Shown here: one piece after another, positions 9,900-20,990 of the stretch | Numbering within the stretch: position 1 is the first letter of the stretch | Layout: each line of letters begins with the position of its first letter | DNA from: Endomychus coccineus | Taxonomy: Eukaryota; Arthropoda; Insecta; Coleoptera; Endomychidae | Assembly (NCBI GenBank): GCA_958510875.1 | Contig: OY294068.1 | Coordinates: forward strand, 177,847,411 to 177,911,410 | Length of the DNA stretch: 64,000 bases | Direction of reading: 5' to 3' | The notes under the pieces: model-generated | The model's input: the letters and a program-made list of their open reading frames with translations, nothing else | What the model was told of the DNA's origin: nothing | Database searches by the model: none | Made by a program: the position numbers and the translations under genes

Positions 9900-10785
9900 G
9901 TGAATCGTGATGATATTTCCCTTCATTCGCCTTCTCCGAAGAATGATGTATCCAAAAACAAATCAACTTTTTTCATTGGATTCAACTGGTTCAGCAAAAT
10001 CAAATGAAATATGCTCTGGAGCGGCGATCCTTGACCTTTGGACCTATGAACTCCTTGGTCATATATACGATTTAAACCAGCCATTACACAATGGAGATAC
10101 ACATAAATCTATGATACATAGATTAATTAATATTCCATTAAGTAAAGATGAGATTCATTTAGAAATTAAACAGAATCATAGATATTGCTAAAAATAATGG
10201 TAATGATCTCAAGATAATCAATATGAAACTTGGAGCAAATCCAAACTTAACATCTCAATTCATCAAAAACCAGAATAAAAACGGCGCTTCCAAAGCAACA
10301 AATAATCAATACACATAAATATAACTAATCCAAAACATGATGAAGATGAGTTGTTATGACTGTAATGTCTTGTCTGTAGGACAAACTGGACGCAGTCCTA
10401 GTGTCAGGTTCCACGAACATTTGAGAAGTTACAGGCTGGAAAAAAAAGTACTGTAATTATGCGAGTCATTAATTGGAACATATTCACAATTCCCCCTTAA
10501 TCTCGATATTTCACATATTTAGCAAAAAGGGATTCTATAATCTATAGAAATTTTGGAACATTCAAAAAACAATAGTAGCATTATGATAAATAACCAAATC
10601 GATAACCATTCCTTAACAATTTTGGGAAGAAACTCTCATCCAACCCATTGATTTCTAATATTCAAGCTTTGAGAATGTCACAGTTTGGTGAAACAATTTG
10701 TCAGCATCAATAAGAAATTGAAAAGAAGTTTCAGGTTCATGTCCTAAATTTGAGTTTAATCCTACAATTTTAGAAAAGTTTCAAT
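9900..10785 (+). pseudogene. Penelope-like element, RT C-terminus and GIY-YIG endonuclease, decayed copy
   Basis: The first 94 codons end with SMIHRLINIPLSKDEIH, the same as the start of the better copy at 37628. About 200 bases later, in another frame, CYDCNVLSVGQTGRS followed by VRFHEHLRSYRLE is a GIY-YIG nuclease core with YIG changed to SVG. The unit ends at 10665-10770 with GTGAAACAATTTGTCAGCAT, the terminal motif of the same PLE family. PLEs use the GIY-YIG nuclease to nick the target for RT priming. Stops, frameshifts and the altered YIG make this copy inactive. Confidence 0.8.
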
Positions 10786-11837
10786 GGTAAAGTGTTGCAT
10801 TACTTTCGAGAAATAATACTTGGTGTGTTTGGTATGCGATATTTCTCTACAGAGTTTTGGCTTATCGAATTTATAATGGAAATTATTACGCTATTTTGAA
10901 TCAACTCACTATTGATGATTGTTGTGATGAATTGCTGATTGATGAGAGAAAACACATTTAGAAGATACCTGAAGAGGAACGAACGGGGACCGGTAAGATG
11001 GCCACCACCACTTTCGCTGCATTCGAAACCAACGGATTCTTCAAAGGCAATTCATATAAGAGAATAATTATAGTAATGATTCAAGGAGAAGATAATATAG
11101 TGCCACAACTTAGTTTCCATTTCATATTCATAATGCAGTTAGAACTATTTCAATAGGATGTGACCTAAGTGTTACAAATAATTTGGATCACTTTGAACAT
11201 TAATTGTTGATAGTGACCTTGTTTTATTATAAACTTAACTTATTATCTTAGTTCTCATTAGCATTTTCCATCATCTCGAGTGATCTAGTCCTCTTTTTTT
11301 GCTTAGTTGGTTAGTTTTAGTATCATTTATTCCTTCAATCTTTTCAAGAAACGTATCTACCAGAGGTTTGCTTTCTCCTGGATCAAGAATGAAATATGTT
11401 TTATGAGCGGCTTTAGAATATTTGTTACATAAAATAAACATGTTATAACATGTTAAGCGTTTCTTCTTCATTTTTCGTAAGTTGAAATACTCTTGAAACA
11501 ACCGTGGCTAGAATCAACATTTAATTGTTCTAAAATCTGTAAAATTGTAGAACAACGCAATGTTAGATTGTTTGTTCAATTACGCATTTTGTAGAGCACA
11601 TAAGCCTACTATTTAGAGTGAAGAAATTTCAAGAATTATTCAATGAATACAATTTTTTCTTGAATGTAGTAAAGTTGAAAAAATCGACCCCAACATGAAG
11701 TATATATATGCAATGGGACAGAAATTCTCTGGATCAATAATGTCTAATCTAACCAAGACTTTCATAAAAAAATACGGCTCGCATTTTAAAATATATTCGT
11801 AAAAAGTGAATATTGCGTTCTACATGTAAAAGTGTCT
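10786..11837. other. No recognisable feature
   Basis: AT-rich. A 76-codon minus ORF at 11271-11501 has no recognisable domain. Confidence 0.4.
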
Positions 11838-12010
11838 GATACCTTTTTTTTTATTATACTTTGACTACATGAGATCAACCTATAATGTTCGAAGAACATC
11901 GTGTTGGCCAGTGGAATATAGGGCATTCGTATTTGTCTTGAAGGTTTGGGTTGTAGGCATAGGGGAAGAGATCACTAGATAAAGAATTCCACTTCTTAAT
12001 GTTTGTTTGT
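11838..12010 (-). pseudogene. LINE-A 3' end with A-rich tail
   Basis: Minus-strand translation gives KWNSL, then SSDLFPYAYN, matching the C-terminal LWNSLP-type segment of LINE-A, followed by the shared 3' sequence GATGTTCTTCGAACATTATA and GTAGTCAAAG, then an A-rich tail (the T-run near 11848). The same tail is seen at 33060-33130 and 58285-58340. Confidence 0.7.
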
Positions 12011-12049
12011 GAATTGTTGTCTACCTCGTCACCATTTTAGTTGAGAAAA

Positions 12050-12460
12050 AAAGCTTACTTTTAGACAGGATGTGCATGATCTTCATTTGAGACATGTAAA
12101 TACATTGTACTCGCCTAGATTTCGTTCTTCCATGTTTCGTAGATCTTTTTCGTACAATGCGCCGGTTATATTTAATAAGTACTGTTTACCTCATGAGAAC
12201 TTGTTGGTGGAGGAGCTTTGGTTTGAGGCTGAGAGACAGAATATTTTCGGAGAACTGAGAGTGGTGTTCTCATTTCTCATCGACAGACTGGATCGTCCAT
12301 TTTTTTTTTCTTTTTTTCTTGTTTGTATTAGTTTAATTTGGGCTCTAGTTGGAACTTGTATTTGAATTTCTTTTTCCTTGTTTGTTTTGCTTAGAGTGAG
12401 TTTTCCTTCTTTTTTACCTGTGCATAGAGTGGTGTAAATTTGCCCGTCTGGGGCGGTTAA
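12050..12460 (+). pseudogene. LINE ORF2 C-terminus, second family, cut by the assembly gap
   Basis: The ORF 12072-12365 starts with MHDLHLRHVNTLYSPRFRSS and RRSFSYNAPVIFN, the TR..pRfrts..RRSFxYxAPxxWN block found at the C-terminus of Jockey/CR1-type ORF2. The rest is a hydrophobic, F- and L-rich tail without homology I can name. The copy runs up to the run of N. Confidence 0.6.
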
Positions 12461-12660
12461 NNNNNNNNNNNNNNNNNNNNNNNNNNNNNNNNNNNNNNNN
12501 NNNNNNNNNNNNNNNNNNNNNNNNNNNNNNNNNNNNNNNNNNNNNNNNNNNNNNNNNNNNNNNNNNNNNNNNNNNNNNNNNNNNNNNNNNNNNNNNNNNN
12601 NNNNNNNNNNNNNNNNNNNNNNNNNNNNNNNNNNNNNNNNNNNNNNNNNNNNNNNNNNNN
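12461..12660. other. Assembly gap of 200 N
   Basis: Exactly 200 unknown bases, the usual placeholder length for a scaffold gap, so the true distance is unknown. Confidence 0.98.
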
Positions 12661-13334
12661 TCTAAGGAAAAACGGATCATAATCTACGAAGGTATTTTCA
12701 ATTACATAATTATAATTTAGTTCTTATTCGGGAAACTACCATCCAGAAACTAGAATGTTCATCCGCAACAAATCTCATATTTCCATTACGTTTATTCATT
12801 CGATGTGTCTGCTCCAATTTGTCGCATGATATACCCACAAAACTTCCCACTATATTATGTCAACAGCTCGCTTCGAACGATATAACTTTGGTATACCTAT
12901 ACATTATAAACTGAAAGTTTCTACTTTATAACGCAGAAACTGAATTTGGAAGCGAATATCAATGTTTATTGTGTTCTCAGTGCAAAACATGGTAAAGTTC
13001 GTGGTGACTATAATGCAGTTACTAATTTATCTGAACCTTCTTCGAGGTATGGGAAGTATCACAACTTGCCTAATTAAAAACGTTCCGAAAACCGAAACTC
13101 TGCACACATTCTCAAACTAAGGAAGATGTTGAGTTCACAAACTAGAATATACATATAAGATGATTGAATTACAATATGGCGAATATGCACCTTCATGCTT
13201 TTCCGTTTCCAACGATATTATTTTGGGTGCAAGGGTATATGAAGCTTTGGAATTGCTAGTGATTAGGAGAGACCACACAAGGCAAATAGTTCCAAGCTTA
13301 ACTCTCCGATAGAAAAAGGAGCCCGCTGAGAAGA
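12661..13334. other. No recognisable feature
   Basis: AT-rich and without notable ORFs. Confidence 0.4.
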
Positions 13335-13690
13335 AGTCCGATCAGATAGCTCAGTGATAGGAGCATCAGTCTTCTAATCACTGTGGCTTCTGGTCGCGTG
13401 TTCGAATCTCAGCCACGCCGGAATTTTCACGATAACCCGACGTGAAAGTGGTGAGGCAAGTTATAATTGTATGTCAGACCTGAGTGTCATCGAGACTGCC
13501 CTGGTTACAGAATGGAGCCTATCACACGAGTTGTGTGTTTGGTTGGTATATCTGAGGTGATTGAATTTGTACTCGAAGACTTCCACACTACCTTATAAGA
13601 TGTTACAGGACCGTGAGGTGCCCATAAAGGGTTAACGTGCTTGAGAATGGAGGGTGGCCAGCTTGAGCTCGTCTAGTCCACCTATCAGAA
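13335..13690 (+). repeat. tRNA-derived SINE
   Basis: Positions 13347-13364 (TAGCTCAGTGATAGGAGC) fit a pol III A box and tRNA D-arm. About 50 bases on, GTGTTCGAATCT (13398-13409) fits the B box and T-arm. An anticodon-arm-like stretch lies between, but its stem pairs imperfectly, so this is not a working tRNA and the isotype is not assignable. The head is followed by about 260 bases of GC-richer tRNA-unrelated body, as in SINEs. The 3' end is not defined because no second copy is present. Confidence 0.7.
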
Positions 13691-13925
13691 ATATCTCGTG
13701 ATCGCATGACAAACGAAATTTTTGATAAATACCGACTATAGAAATATTTATAAAAAAGGAAGAGACCTCTCGTCTTTCTATAATATTCCCAACATGTTAA
13801 CAGTACTGTAGGCTATGTAGAATATGTTCTATGTAGATTATGAGGACCTGCTGGAATGTAGCTTTTGGCACGGAACAGAAATGTAGAGCTCTTATTTGTT
13901 CCATTTTTGGTCATCCATATTTATT
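13691..13925. other. No recognisable feature
   Basis: Short AT-rich spacer. Confidence 0.4.
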
Positions 13926-14245
13926 TTCTGTTTAATCAGCAACAGTACCCTCTCATGGGATAATTATGATAGAGTGTTGTTGGTGGTTAGGCTCAAAATG
14001 GATATTGAAGACCAAAAATCCAAAAAAAGTTGGGGTGTTCTATATAAGATACCATACACTAATAGGTACGGAATAATAACCCTTATCCACTGAAAATACT
14101 ATCCAAATACAAACAACCACTAAGTAGCCATTTAATATTGAGGACCAAACATCCAAAAAAAGTGTTCAGTATGAAAAACACTTATGAGTACTAAGGATCA
14201 CCAAGTAGCCATCATCAGAGAGAACTAAATTAGAAAAGACACCTG
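13926..14245 (-). repeat. Rearranged LINE-A and dispersed repeat B pieces
   Basis: 13930-13968 matches LINE-A on the plus strand (CAACAGTACCCTCTCATG), while 13976-14012 matches it on the minus strand (GTTGGTGGT..ATGGATAT). A 35-bp stretch near 13998-14037 is directly repeated at 14135-14171. The segments 14060-14120 and 14185-14230 are minus-strand copies of repeat B; the latter keeps CTGATGATGGCTACTT but lacks the second half of the hairpin and the GAAA box. Confidence 0.5.
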
Positions 14246-14744
14246 TAAAGGTTGGCGAAACATCGGCATCAAGTCGTGCTGATGCGGAATCCATCCGAAA
14301 GCCAACAATTCTCAAGTTTAGCTATCCGCGGACGTCTACTATCCAAAATGTACCTATTTAAATACAGCTGACAGTTTTTTTTCCGGATGCACATATATGT
14401 TGATTCAATTTACATAATTTCATTTACGGTTACTAAATTTCAATACAAATCGAGATTTCATAGAGTCCAGGTGTTTCGTGAATTAAATCGGAGAAAAGGA
14501 CGTGATCTTACAGCCGCATCTCAGATACTATTCCCAGCATGTCAATTCTCTTCCCTCCATACACAAAGACAGCTGCTGTGTTCTCCGTACGCGTTAACGT
14601 GTCCACGTTATAGAGATCTTGTATATAGGAGGGTACACGTACGCCGCATCATCATTGATGCTTCGAAAACATCTGCTCTGTTTTAAGCTGCTTCGAAAGA
14701 GGTACTGTACCTATCCTATTAAAAGATACTTGAAATTTTGTATC
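14246..14744. other. No recognisable gene
   Basis: A 99-codon plus ORF (14387-14686) has no domain that I recognise. Confidence 0.4.
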
Positions 14745-15566
14745 ATAATAATTGTCTAAGATTTTTCGAAAAACAAAATAACTGTTAAAGATGGTCGCGT
14801 AAATATCTCAAATTTTAAATTTTCGGAGTTTTCAATAATTTGAATCTTATGAAGATGAACCGGAGTTAAGACATGACCAGGACGTAATCTACTAATAATT
14901 CTTATAAAAGCTCTTGAAGTTGAATTACTAATTATCATTAACCATGGTTCAAATGAGAAGTAAGGGACCATTCCTTTGTGAATCTTGCCTTCATGTGTCA
15001 AGAAAACAGTATTTTGGCATTTATGTATAACAGATCTTTGGTAAAAAGCAAAGAAATCTTGCAATGGAATTTTAACATTATACAGATCAGGTAATTCACA
15101 AGCTTGCTTCGCTAATCGATCAACACTTTCATCACCCGGTATGTTAACATGGGCTTTAGTCCACATAAAATAAATTTTCTTCTAAGTTCCAGATCAGCTA
15201 CAAGTCTGAGTATTTCCAGTATAATGTATGAAGTAGCATTAATTTTTAGATTTTTCAGAGCCTTCAGTGAACTAAGGCTGTCAGATAGTATTAGGTAATT
15301 TCTGAATTCGAAATTATTTTCGAATATATAATGTACTCCAGAATAGCCAAAAGTTCAGCACTATATATAGATAATTGATTACTAATTTTACGAGTAATAC
15401 TAACTTTTAATTGTCTATCATAAATAGCATAACCAGTACTACCTGAGGTTTTTGAAGCATCCGTGTATATTTGATAAAATCCCTTGAATTTACAATGTAC
15501 CTATAAAAGAACTAAATTGAGCATGAACAATAAGATTATTTGGAGAGTTATAATTAGGAATAATGA
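14745..15566 (-). pseudogene. RNase H domain of a LINE (3' part of a split element)
   Basis: Minus strand from about 15530: YTDASKTSGSTGYAIYD, then SIYSAELLAILEYIIF, LILSDSLSSLKALKNL and, after a frame change near 15170, WTKAHVNIPGDESVDRLAK. These are the catalytic D, E, D and final D blocks of LINE RNase H in the right order, and all four acidic positions are present. The following HLHKIQI region is the usual C-terminal extension. The element continues at 16055 after an insertion. Frameshifts make it inactive. Confidence 0.85.
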
Positions 15567-16054
15567 AGTGTTTCCGGCTGTAGGCCGCTAGCTTTTATTC
15601 GCTTCGGGTTTATTTTAGTAGCTAAAAAATTCCCTTTGGTACGTTACACGTTAGACGCGCGTAGCTGAGACCTGAGAGTACCAGTTTCTATTTTAATTTA
15701 ATTTTGCTATTTAATCGATATTTTGGGGCCCGAAAATATGCCTATCCTATGACCCCGCTCATAATCTAACGACATGGCGCAAAAACGGCACGCGAAAAGT
15801 CCTCGTAAAAACGTTCTATGTACCGTAAATTTCCACTTCTCTAACTCGCGAGCTACGCACTCCTCACGTGCACGTCATTCGATTTATCGAAAATTAACTA
15901 TTTTAAAACAGTTTTCGACCAGCATTGTGGCTATGGCGACCTTTTAAAAGGTTCAAAGTTAACATTTCGACCATTTTCCGGGCTCGATCCCGTTGCCTGT
16001 TTTAGCTTGTCGGGTTCAAAAATGTACGTTGATTAGGTCGAAAATCGCATATTC
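15567..16054 (+). mobile_element. Dispersed repeat A, copy 1, inserted into the RNase H LINE
   Basis: A 488-bp segment interrupts the LINE between the RNase H and post-RT parts. It aligns with 42880-43270 (shared blocks GGCCGCTAGCTTTTA, GTTAGACGCGCGTAGCTGAG, AACGGCACGCGAAAAGTC, GACCTTT..AAAAGGTTCAAAGT). Its last third reads in one frame KRHAKS..K, HFSN, RAT, HSIY, LTI, KVQS as in copy 2. No terminal inverted repeats or clear target duplication were seen, which fits a Helitron-like origin. Confidence 0.6.
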
Positions 16055-16673
16055 CTAGTGAGTTTTTAGGAACTTGGGTACCAACTCAATAGCGCCAGTA
16101 TTATTGTTGATTAAGTGTTGAATAGGTTTCATGTCTGAATAATTTAAGATGAAGTTCAAAGGTTTATAACTGCAAAACACTGATTCTCCAACTGTTAAAA
16201 TAATTTCTGAAGTATTCACAATCATTGGTAACTTTTTATTTATCCAGAATACATATGATAGAGAGATAACAAATTGAAAGTGTATTTCAGAAACTAATTC
16301 ATTGGAAGATCTGAACTTTTTCAACAAAAATTTGACAGACAGATATTCCCTTCTTAAATAAAGAAGGGGTTCACAAGAATCAGCATGCATACTTTCAATA
16401 GAAGTGCTTTTTTAATAGCCTATAGCCAATCTGATACATCTATATTGGAAAAGATGTAATTTTTTCAAATGAGTTCCAGCACTATTGCCATAGAAAATTG
16501 AACCATAATCCATAATAGAACGTATAAAACTTCTATAAAATAGAAGAGATACCGAGGGATGACATCCCCAATTAGTACCGGTGACGAACCTCAAAATATT
16601 TAAACCCTTCTGACATTTACCCATTATATAATCTATGTGCGATGTCCATGAAAGTTTTCCATCTACCGGGATA
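16055..16673 (-). pseudogene. LINE RT C-terminal region (middle part of the split element)
   Basis: Minus-strand pieces: LSWTSHIDYIMGKCQKGLNI, GTNWGCHPSVSLLFYRSFIR, SIMDYGSIFYG, RCIRLAIGY, then CEPLLYLRREYLSVKFLLK. This is the RT thumb and connection region of RNase H-bearing LINEs and joins the RNase H part at 14745-15566 once repeat A is removed. Confidence 0.85.
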
Positions 16674-17558
16674 TCAAAAATTACCTTGGTCGAGGGTGGT
16701 TGTGGAATCTAAAACGTGTGTCTTACTTACTTTTGAAATAATTATGTTACTGTCACACTGACATCATCAATAACCTACAAATTTCATACCTATTTATTTC
16801 AGTTGTAAAACAATAATGAACTACAAATTATGAAATAACGGTTTTAGTAACAAGAAAAAATAAATTACAGTAATTGTTGGAAATGTCCCCCGTTTTGTTC
16901 GATGCACAAGTTGAGGCGCATCCTCATGCTGTGAAAACCGTTTTGCAGCATTTCTGGCGTTATGGTTGCACATTGCTGAACTATTCTTTGTTGAAGTTCA
17001 AAGGTTTTGCAGGCTCCTCCTCTTCCATACGTTGAGGAACGTCATTGACAACTACTCCTGTACGAACTCTTGGTCTACCAGCACCTTTTCTATGAGTCAC
17101 ACAACCAGTTTCGCGAAACACTTCAACACACAATTTGTAAGGCATGCATAAAAATTGTCCGGTAATGTTGCCACGTTTGGGAAGTGCTCTCGAAAATTGT
17201 CCAAACACAAACGTTGACTGTATTGCCAATTTCCATTAACAAGCGCACCCGTTCGGGAATAGGCTTCAATCATGAACATTTTGTGCTGTGTGGTAAGAGG
17301 CATGATTCAAAATCTGGATTAGAAAATTTCAACACAATGACTTAACATATTCTGACACAACAAAACGTATTCAAAAATTTAAAGTAAGACACACGTTTTA
17401 CATTCCACAACCACCCTTGACCAAGATAATTTGACTGAAATAAATAGGTATGAAATTTGTAGGTTATTGGTGTGACAGTGACATAATTATTTCAAACGTA
17501 AAATAAGACACATGTTTCAGATTCCACAACCACCCTTGACCAAGATGATTTTTGATAT
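16671..17558 (-). mobile_element. Tc1/mariner-IS630-like DNA transposon, internally deleted, with about 115-bp terminal inverted repeats
   Basis: The left end (GATATCAAAAATTACCTTGG..) and right end (..CAAGATGATTTTTGATATC) are inverted copies, and the similarity continues inwards for about 115 bp to TACCTATTTATTTCAGT. The palindrome GATATC at both tips leaves a TA target compatible with this superfamily, but the exact boundary is ambiguous. On both sides lies the same LINE: VRFLGLIL (17575-17615 minus) and VDGKLSW (16663 minus), so the element inserted into the LINE. A second, truncated copy of the right end lies just inside (17380-17429), in tandem with the outer one. Confidence 0.8.
16866..17303 (-). 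pseudogene. Transposase remnant: DUF4817-type helix-turn-helix N-terminus fused to the extreme C-terminus
   Basis: The minus ORF begins MPLTTQHKMFMIEAYSRTGA and continues WQYSQRLCLDNFREHFPN. After a frame change it reads FRETGCVTHRKGAGRPRVRT and VNDVPQRMEEE. This is the N-terminal DNA-binding domain found in insect IS630/mariner-type transposases. It is followed directly by a segment ending CIEQNGGHFQQLL, the typical last residues of these transposases. The whole DDE/D catalytic domain between is deleted, so this is a non-autonomous derivative. Confidence 0.8.
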
Positions 17559-17650
17559 CCTGAGAGGATAAGACCAAGAAATCGAACGGTTTCCTTTTGA
17601 GGAATTTTAATCTATAAAAATTTACGAATGCGGACATGAATGTTTATTTG
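17559..17650 (-). pseudogene. LINE RT fragment on the far side of the transposon insertion
   Basis: Minus-strand IPQKETVRFLGLIL is the VKFLGL-type segment that precedes the LSW..HI block of the LINE at 16055-16673. Upstream of it the LINE cannot be followed. Confidence 0.7.
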
Positions 17651-19340
17651 ATGTTTTTCACACTTTTAACTGATCTAATAATTTAATGACTAGGATAGCT
17701 TACACTAGAAGCTGATGGAGAACAAATGATTCAAACTAACAAATCATAGATAAGCAAGAAATCTTCATTTAATTGAATTCTCTCACATTCCTGATAATAT
17801 TCAATAGAGGTAGAAAGTAGTTCCCATAATGTCATTACAAAGGTAACAATGTTCAACGAATCGGAACGCTTAATGATATCATTACGTAATCTCGGGAATA
17901 ATCGGATGTTTATGACACTACGAACATAGAATTTAATTAAAACTTGAAGTTACCATTATCTTAGATTAGCTTTGGTAAATAGACTCCACTAGGGAAAGTT
18001 GAGAAAAATAGAATAAAGCGATTCGGGGAAAATTTATTTCTTTAATTTCCGCAAGGATGTAATTACAGAGCATTTTTAAACTTTTCAAATAAAGTTGTCA
18101 TGTTATAATTGTTCAATTCGATGCGCGATTACAAAAATTTACATCCCAATTCCAAATTCCTCCCTAACAATAAGAGAATTTTTATTTAATATGCGTGCAT
18201 TTTGATAAAGTTGAACTATAATAAAGTGAAAGATAAAGTTCATAATAGTTTTAATACTTTGAGTTACGACCCGAGATAATGAAGTACCTAAATTTTAAAG
18301 CGGATATAAAAAATTTGCTGTTGCCCGGCCTGAAGGCACATTACGTTGGAGTACAATGAGCAAGCACATAATAAAACGATGAAAGTTGGCGTCGGATTCC
18401 ATTGACATTTTTCTAAAAGGCGTCAACCAAATACCGAGTTACATAAAATCATTTCAATACGCTGATTATTTGTTTTCTCAGTGACTATTAAATTGCGAAA
18501 TATAAATGTACAGGATTATTACCCAAATAAATGAATATGTTATTTTTGCGAGAATATGCACATATCAAGCGATGCTCTATGCACATTGTAGGTGTTCCTC
18601 TTGTATAGTCAAAATATACAGGCTCATTCAGGGGTGATGGCTCTAGGTCGGTGTACAGTTGTACAATAACGTGATGTATCCAATGCCGTTTTACCCAATA
18701 GGCCCACAAGGCCATAACCCAGGGCCCGCTTCAAATAAGCGCCCGTAAACGCTGATAACAACGAATTTGAAAATGGAAAAAAAAAGCTCAGCATTCACCA
18801 AGCACTGCTGACATAAGAGTAAACTGACAAACCAATTTATTTTATGTTATTTTTGAATTGTTGTAGCATCCGAAATTACAATTTTATTATTTTGAAATGA
18901 AAATTATTATGATTATTCTTTAGTTCTCACAACTGTCAGCATTCCAATCAACAATTATATACATTTTTGGATTTGATAATAAAAAACGTATAATGGGCGG
19001 TACAATCCCTGTAAAGAGTATGAATGTAACCCGATAGCCATTATAATGAACACATATTATTTTATTTCCAAATCATATTATTTATTGATATTTACATCGA
19101 TGTAAATGAAAGTAATGCTAAACAGCATTTTCTTCATTCGCGTCGTCATTATCGGTAACTTCTACGATACTTAAATTATCAGATTAGATCCAAGCATGAA
19201 ACATACTGCGGAATCAGGTGAGCTCATATATAAAAACAGGCTACTATTACCGATCACACATGATATAATTATCACTCTTTACTCTGTAATAATTAAAGTA
19301 TGAGTTGTTTTGCAAAAAAGGGTCCATTTTTTCAGTTAGC
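17651..19340. other. No recognisable gene
   Basis: Mostly AT-rich. A GC-richer patch at 18690-18770 (CCCAGGGCCCGC and neighbours) might be a DNA-transposon end linked to the hAT relic at 20.1 kb, but I could not pair it with a right end. Confidence 0.35.
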
Positions 19341-19343
19341 ATA

Positions 19344-19745
19344 AAATATAACTTTCGTTTGCACGAAGACGGAGGATTGAGTGAATGAATAACGTCGAGA
19401 ATATGCGTGCTTTTATAGCTGTATACAGTGTATAGTGTGTATATGCAGTGTATACGTATACCTGTCCTGTATACCGTAATCGAGAGCACTGATCTGATGC
19501 AGTGATCCAATCGAACAATGAAAATAATAAACTAGATATAACACAACGTCATCAATGTGTAGTACACATGCAAAAGTTCTCACTTATACACATCACTAAT
19601 TTTATATTCTTATGACAAGAATTAAATTCACAATATTTGAAACCTTGCACGTAGATACGATACAAAGTACACAATCCAATGGAAATATATCTTTCGTCCG
19701 CACGAGGACCGAGGATTGAGTAAATAAATAACGTCGAGTATCCGA
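19344..19745. repeat. Pair of about 62-bp direct repeats 338 bp apart
   Basis: 19344-19405 and 19683-19745 share AATATAWCTTTCGT, GCACGARGAC, GGAGGATTGAG or GAGGATTGAG, and AATAACGTCGAG with a few differences. The segment between (19405-19520) is rich in alternating TATAC/GTATA steps. Function unknown. Confidence 0.6.
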
Positions 19746-20095
19746 CTCAGATATGCACTCGTGTGTAAGCGTATGGAGAGACTACCAGACGCCTGATCCG
19801 AGTAGTTGCACACGCAGCAGTATATATGGCTACAGCGTGACGTGACGTGACGGACTCATGGTTTTACTCCCCATCTGAATTAGCTCAACGCGCCTAAAAA
19901 AGTTTTCACTTCAAAGAATGTATTCGTTTGCTTATTCAATTATTTTGAATTACTATGGCCTGGCATGGCGGCGCGCGTAGTGACGAATAGCTGCATCTGC
20001 ACTCTCAGTGACTCTCATCAGAAACGAAGGAATTTACTATTTCAAGATCGACGCAAGAGCATATGGTGCATTTGGGTGAAAGCCTCGATGAAATC
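19746..20095. other. No recognisable feature
   Basis: Contains a short tandem of GTGAC at about 19837-19852; otherwise unremarkable. Confidence 0.4.
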
Positions 20096-20705
20096 GAAAG
20101 AGGCTGATATCGATAAATCAAGAGTACCTTGAAGTGGAATAGGAAGCAAGAAACACTTTCCGTTGAAGGTGATGGAGAAGAAATTCCACTAGAAGGAAAG
20201 GACCACTTCCGTATCAAAGTTCTTATTGTGATCAGTGATACGCTAATTGGACAATTGGAAGAAATATGTACAGCATGTCGCAATATTGATGGTAAATTTC
20301 GTTCCTTGTTGGATTCTTCTGGCGCTATTGATTTGAAGGATCTGAAAGAAACATACAAAACTGATATATCAGTTGTAAGATCTAGGTGACGAGATGGAAC
20401 ATTTTCTGCTCCTTGTGAAATCAATGGGGAAAACATCTATGGTAGAAATGCTGAACGTTATTCGTTTCCAAATATTGAAATACTTTTCAAAATATATTTG
20501 ACTCTACCCGGCATTAACGCCGGCGGTGAAAGAAGCTTTTCTGGACTAAAAAGAGAGGAAAACTATTAGCGTAGCAGTCTAGAGCAGCCAAAATTAAGAG
20601 CACTGTCACTTCTGTCATTGAAAGCGAAGAAGTGCGAAAATTAAACTGGGATGAGCTTACGAGTGAATTTGCAACACAAAAGTGCAGAAAAGTAGGTACC
20701 TGATC
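20096..20705 (+). pseudogene. hAT transposase C-terminus (ZMYM1-like, with dimerisation domain)
   Basis: Plus-strand reading from the ATG at 20129 gives 86 codons. The same frame continues past a TGA with NAERYSFPNIEILFKIYLTL, PGINAGGERSFSGLKREENY and, after another stop, EQPKLRALSLLSLKAKK. The motif TLPxTxAxxERSFSxLKxIKxxxRSxxxxxRLxxLxLLSI is the hAT C-terminal dimerisation domain in the form found in zinc-finger MYM-type 1-like transposases. The catalytic part upstream is missing. Two in-frame stops and no introns mark it as a TE relic. Confidence 0.75.
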
Positions 20706-20990
20706 TTAGATGATCTATGTTTCTCGGTAACAAATTGGTAAGCTGAGGACATTCCACATGCTTTTTTACAATAACGCAAAATAGCCTCGCACTGACTTAT
20801 TTATTTTCATTTTAGGGCACGGCCGGTAAGACTTGTGCAGACTAGGGCTCGGAAGCTTCATAAAAGGGCACTTGATATACCTTTGGTTATGGTGTTGACT
20901 CTGGCAGGAACATGATAATCCCATGGATCTTGAATCAGTGACACGTTAATTTTTTGATCAATGAGCTTCTTGTACCGCACTGTAACCATT
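20706..20990. other. No recognisable gene
   Basis: Holds AGGGCACGGCCGG at about 20814, possibly the damaged right end of the hAT element. Confidence 0.3.

Noticed and set aside
12414..12680. 88-codon minus ORF across the gap
   Set aside because: Most of it is translated N; not a real frame.
14277..14305. CTGATGC, GGA..TCC, GAAAG as another hammerhead
   Set aside because: The first box has a changed core base, helix II is three pairs and no cleavage triplet or helix I follows.
18690..20830. Complete hAT element around the ZMYM1-like relic
   Set aside because: GC-rich patches at both sides look element-like, but they do not pair as inverted repeats and no 8-bp duplication was found.
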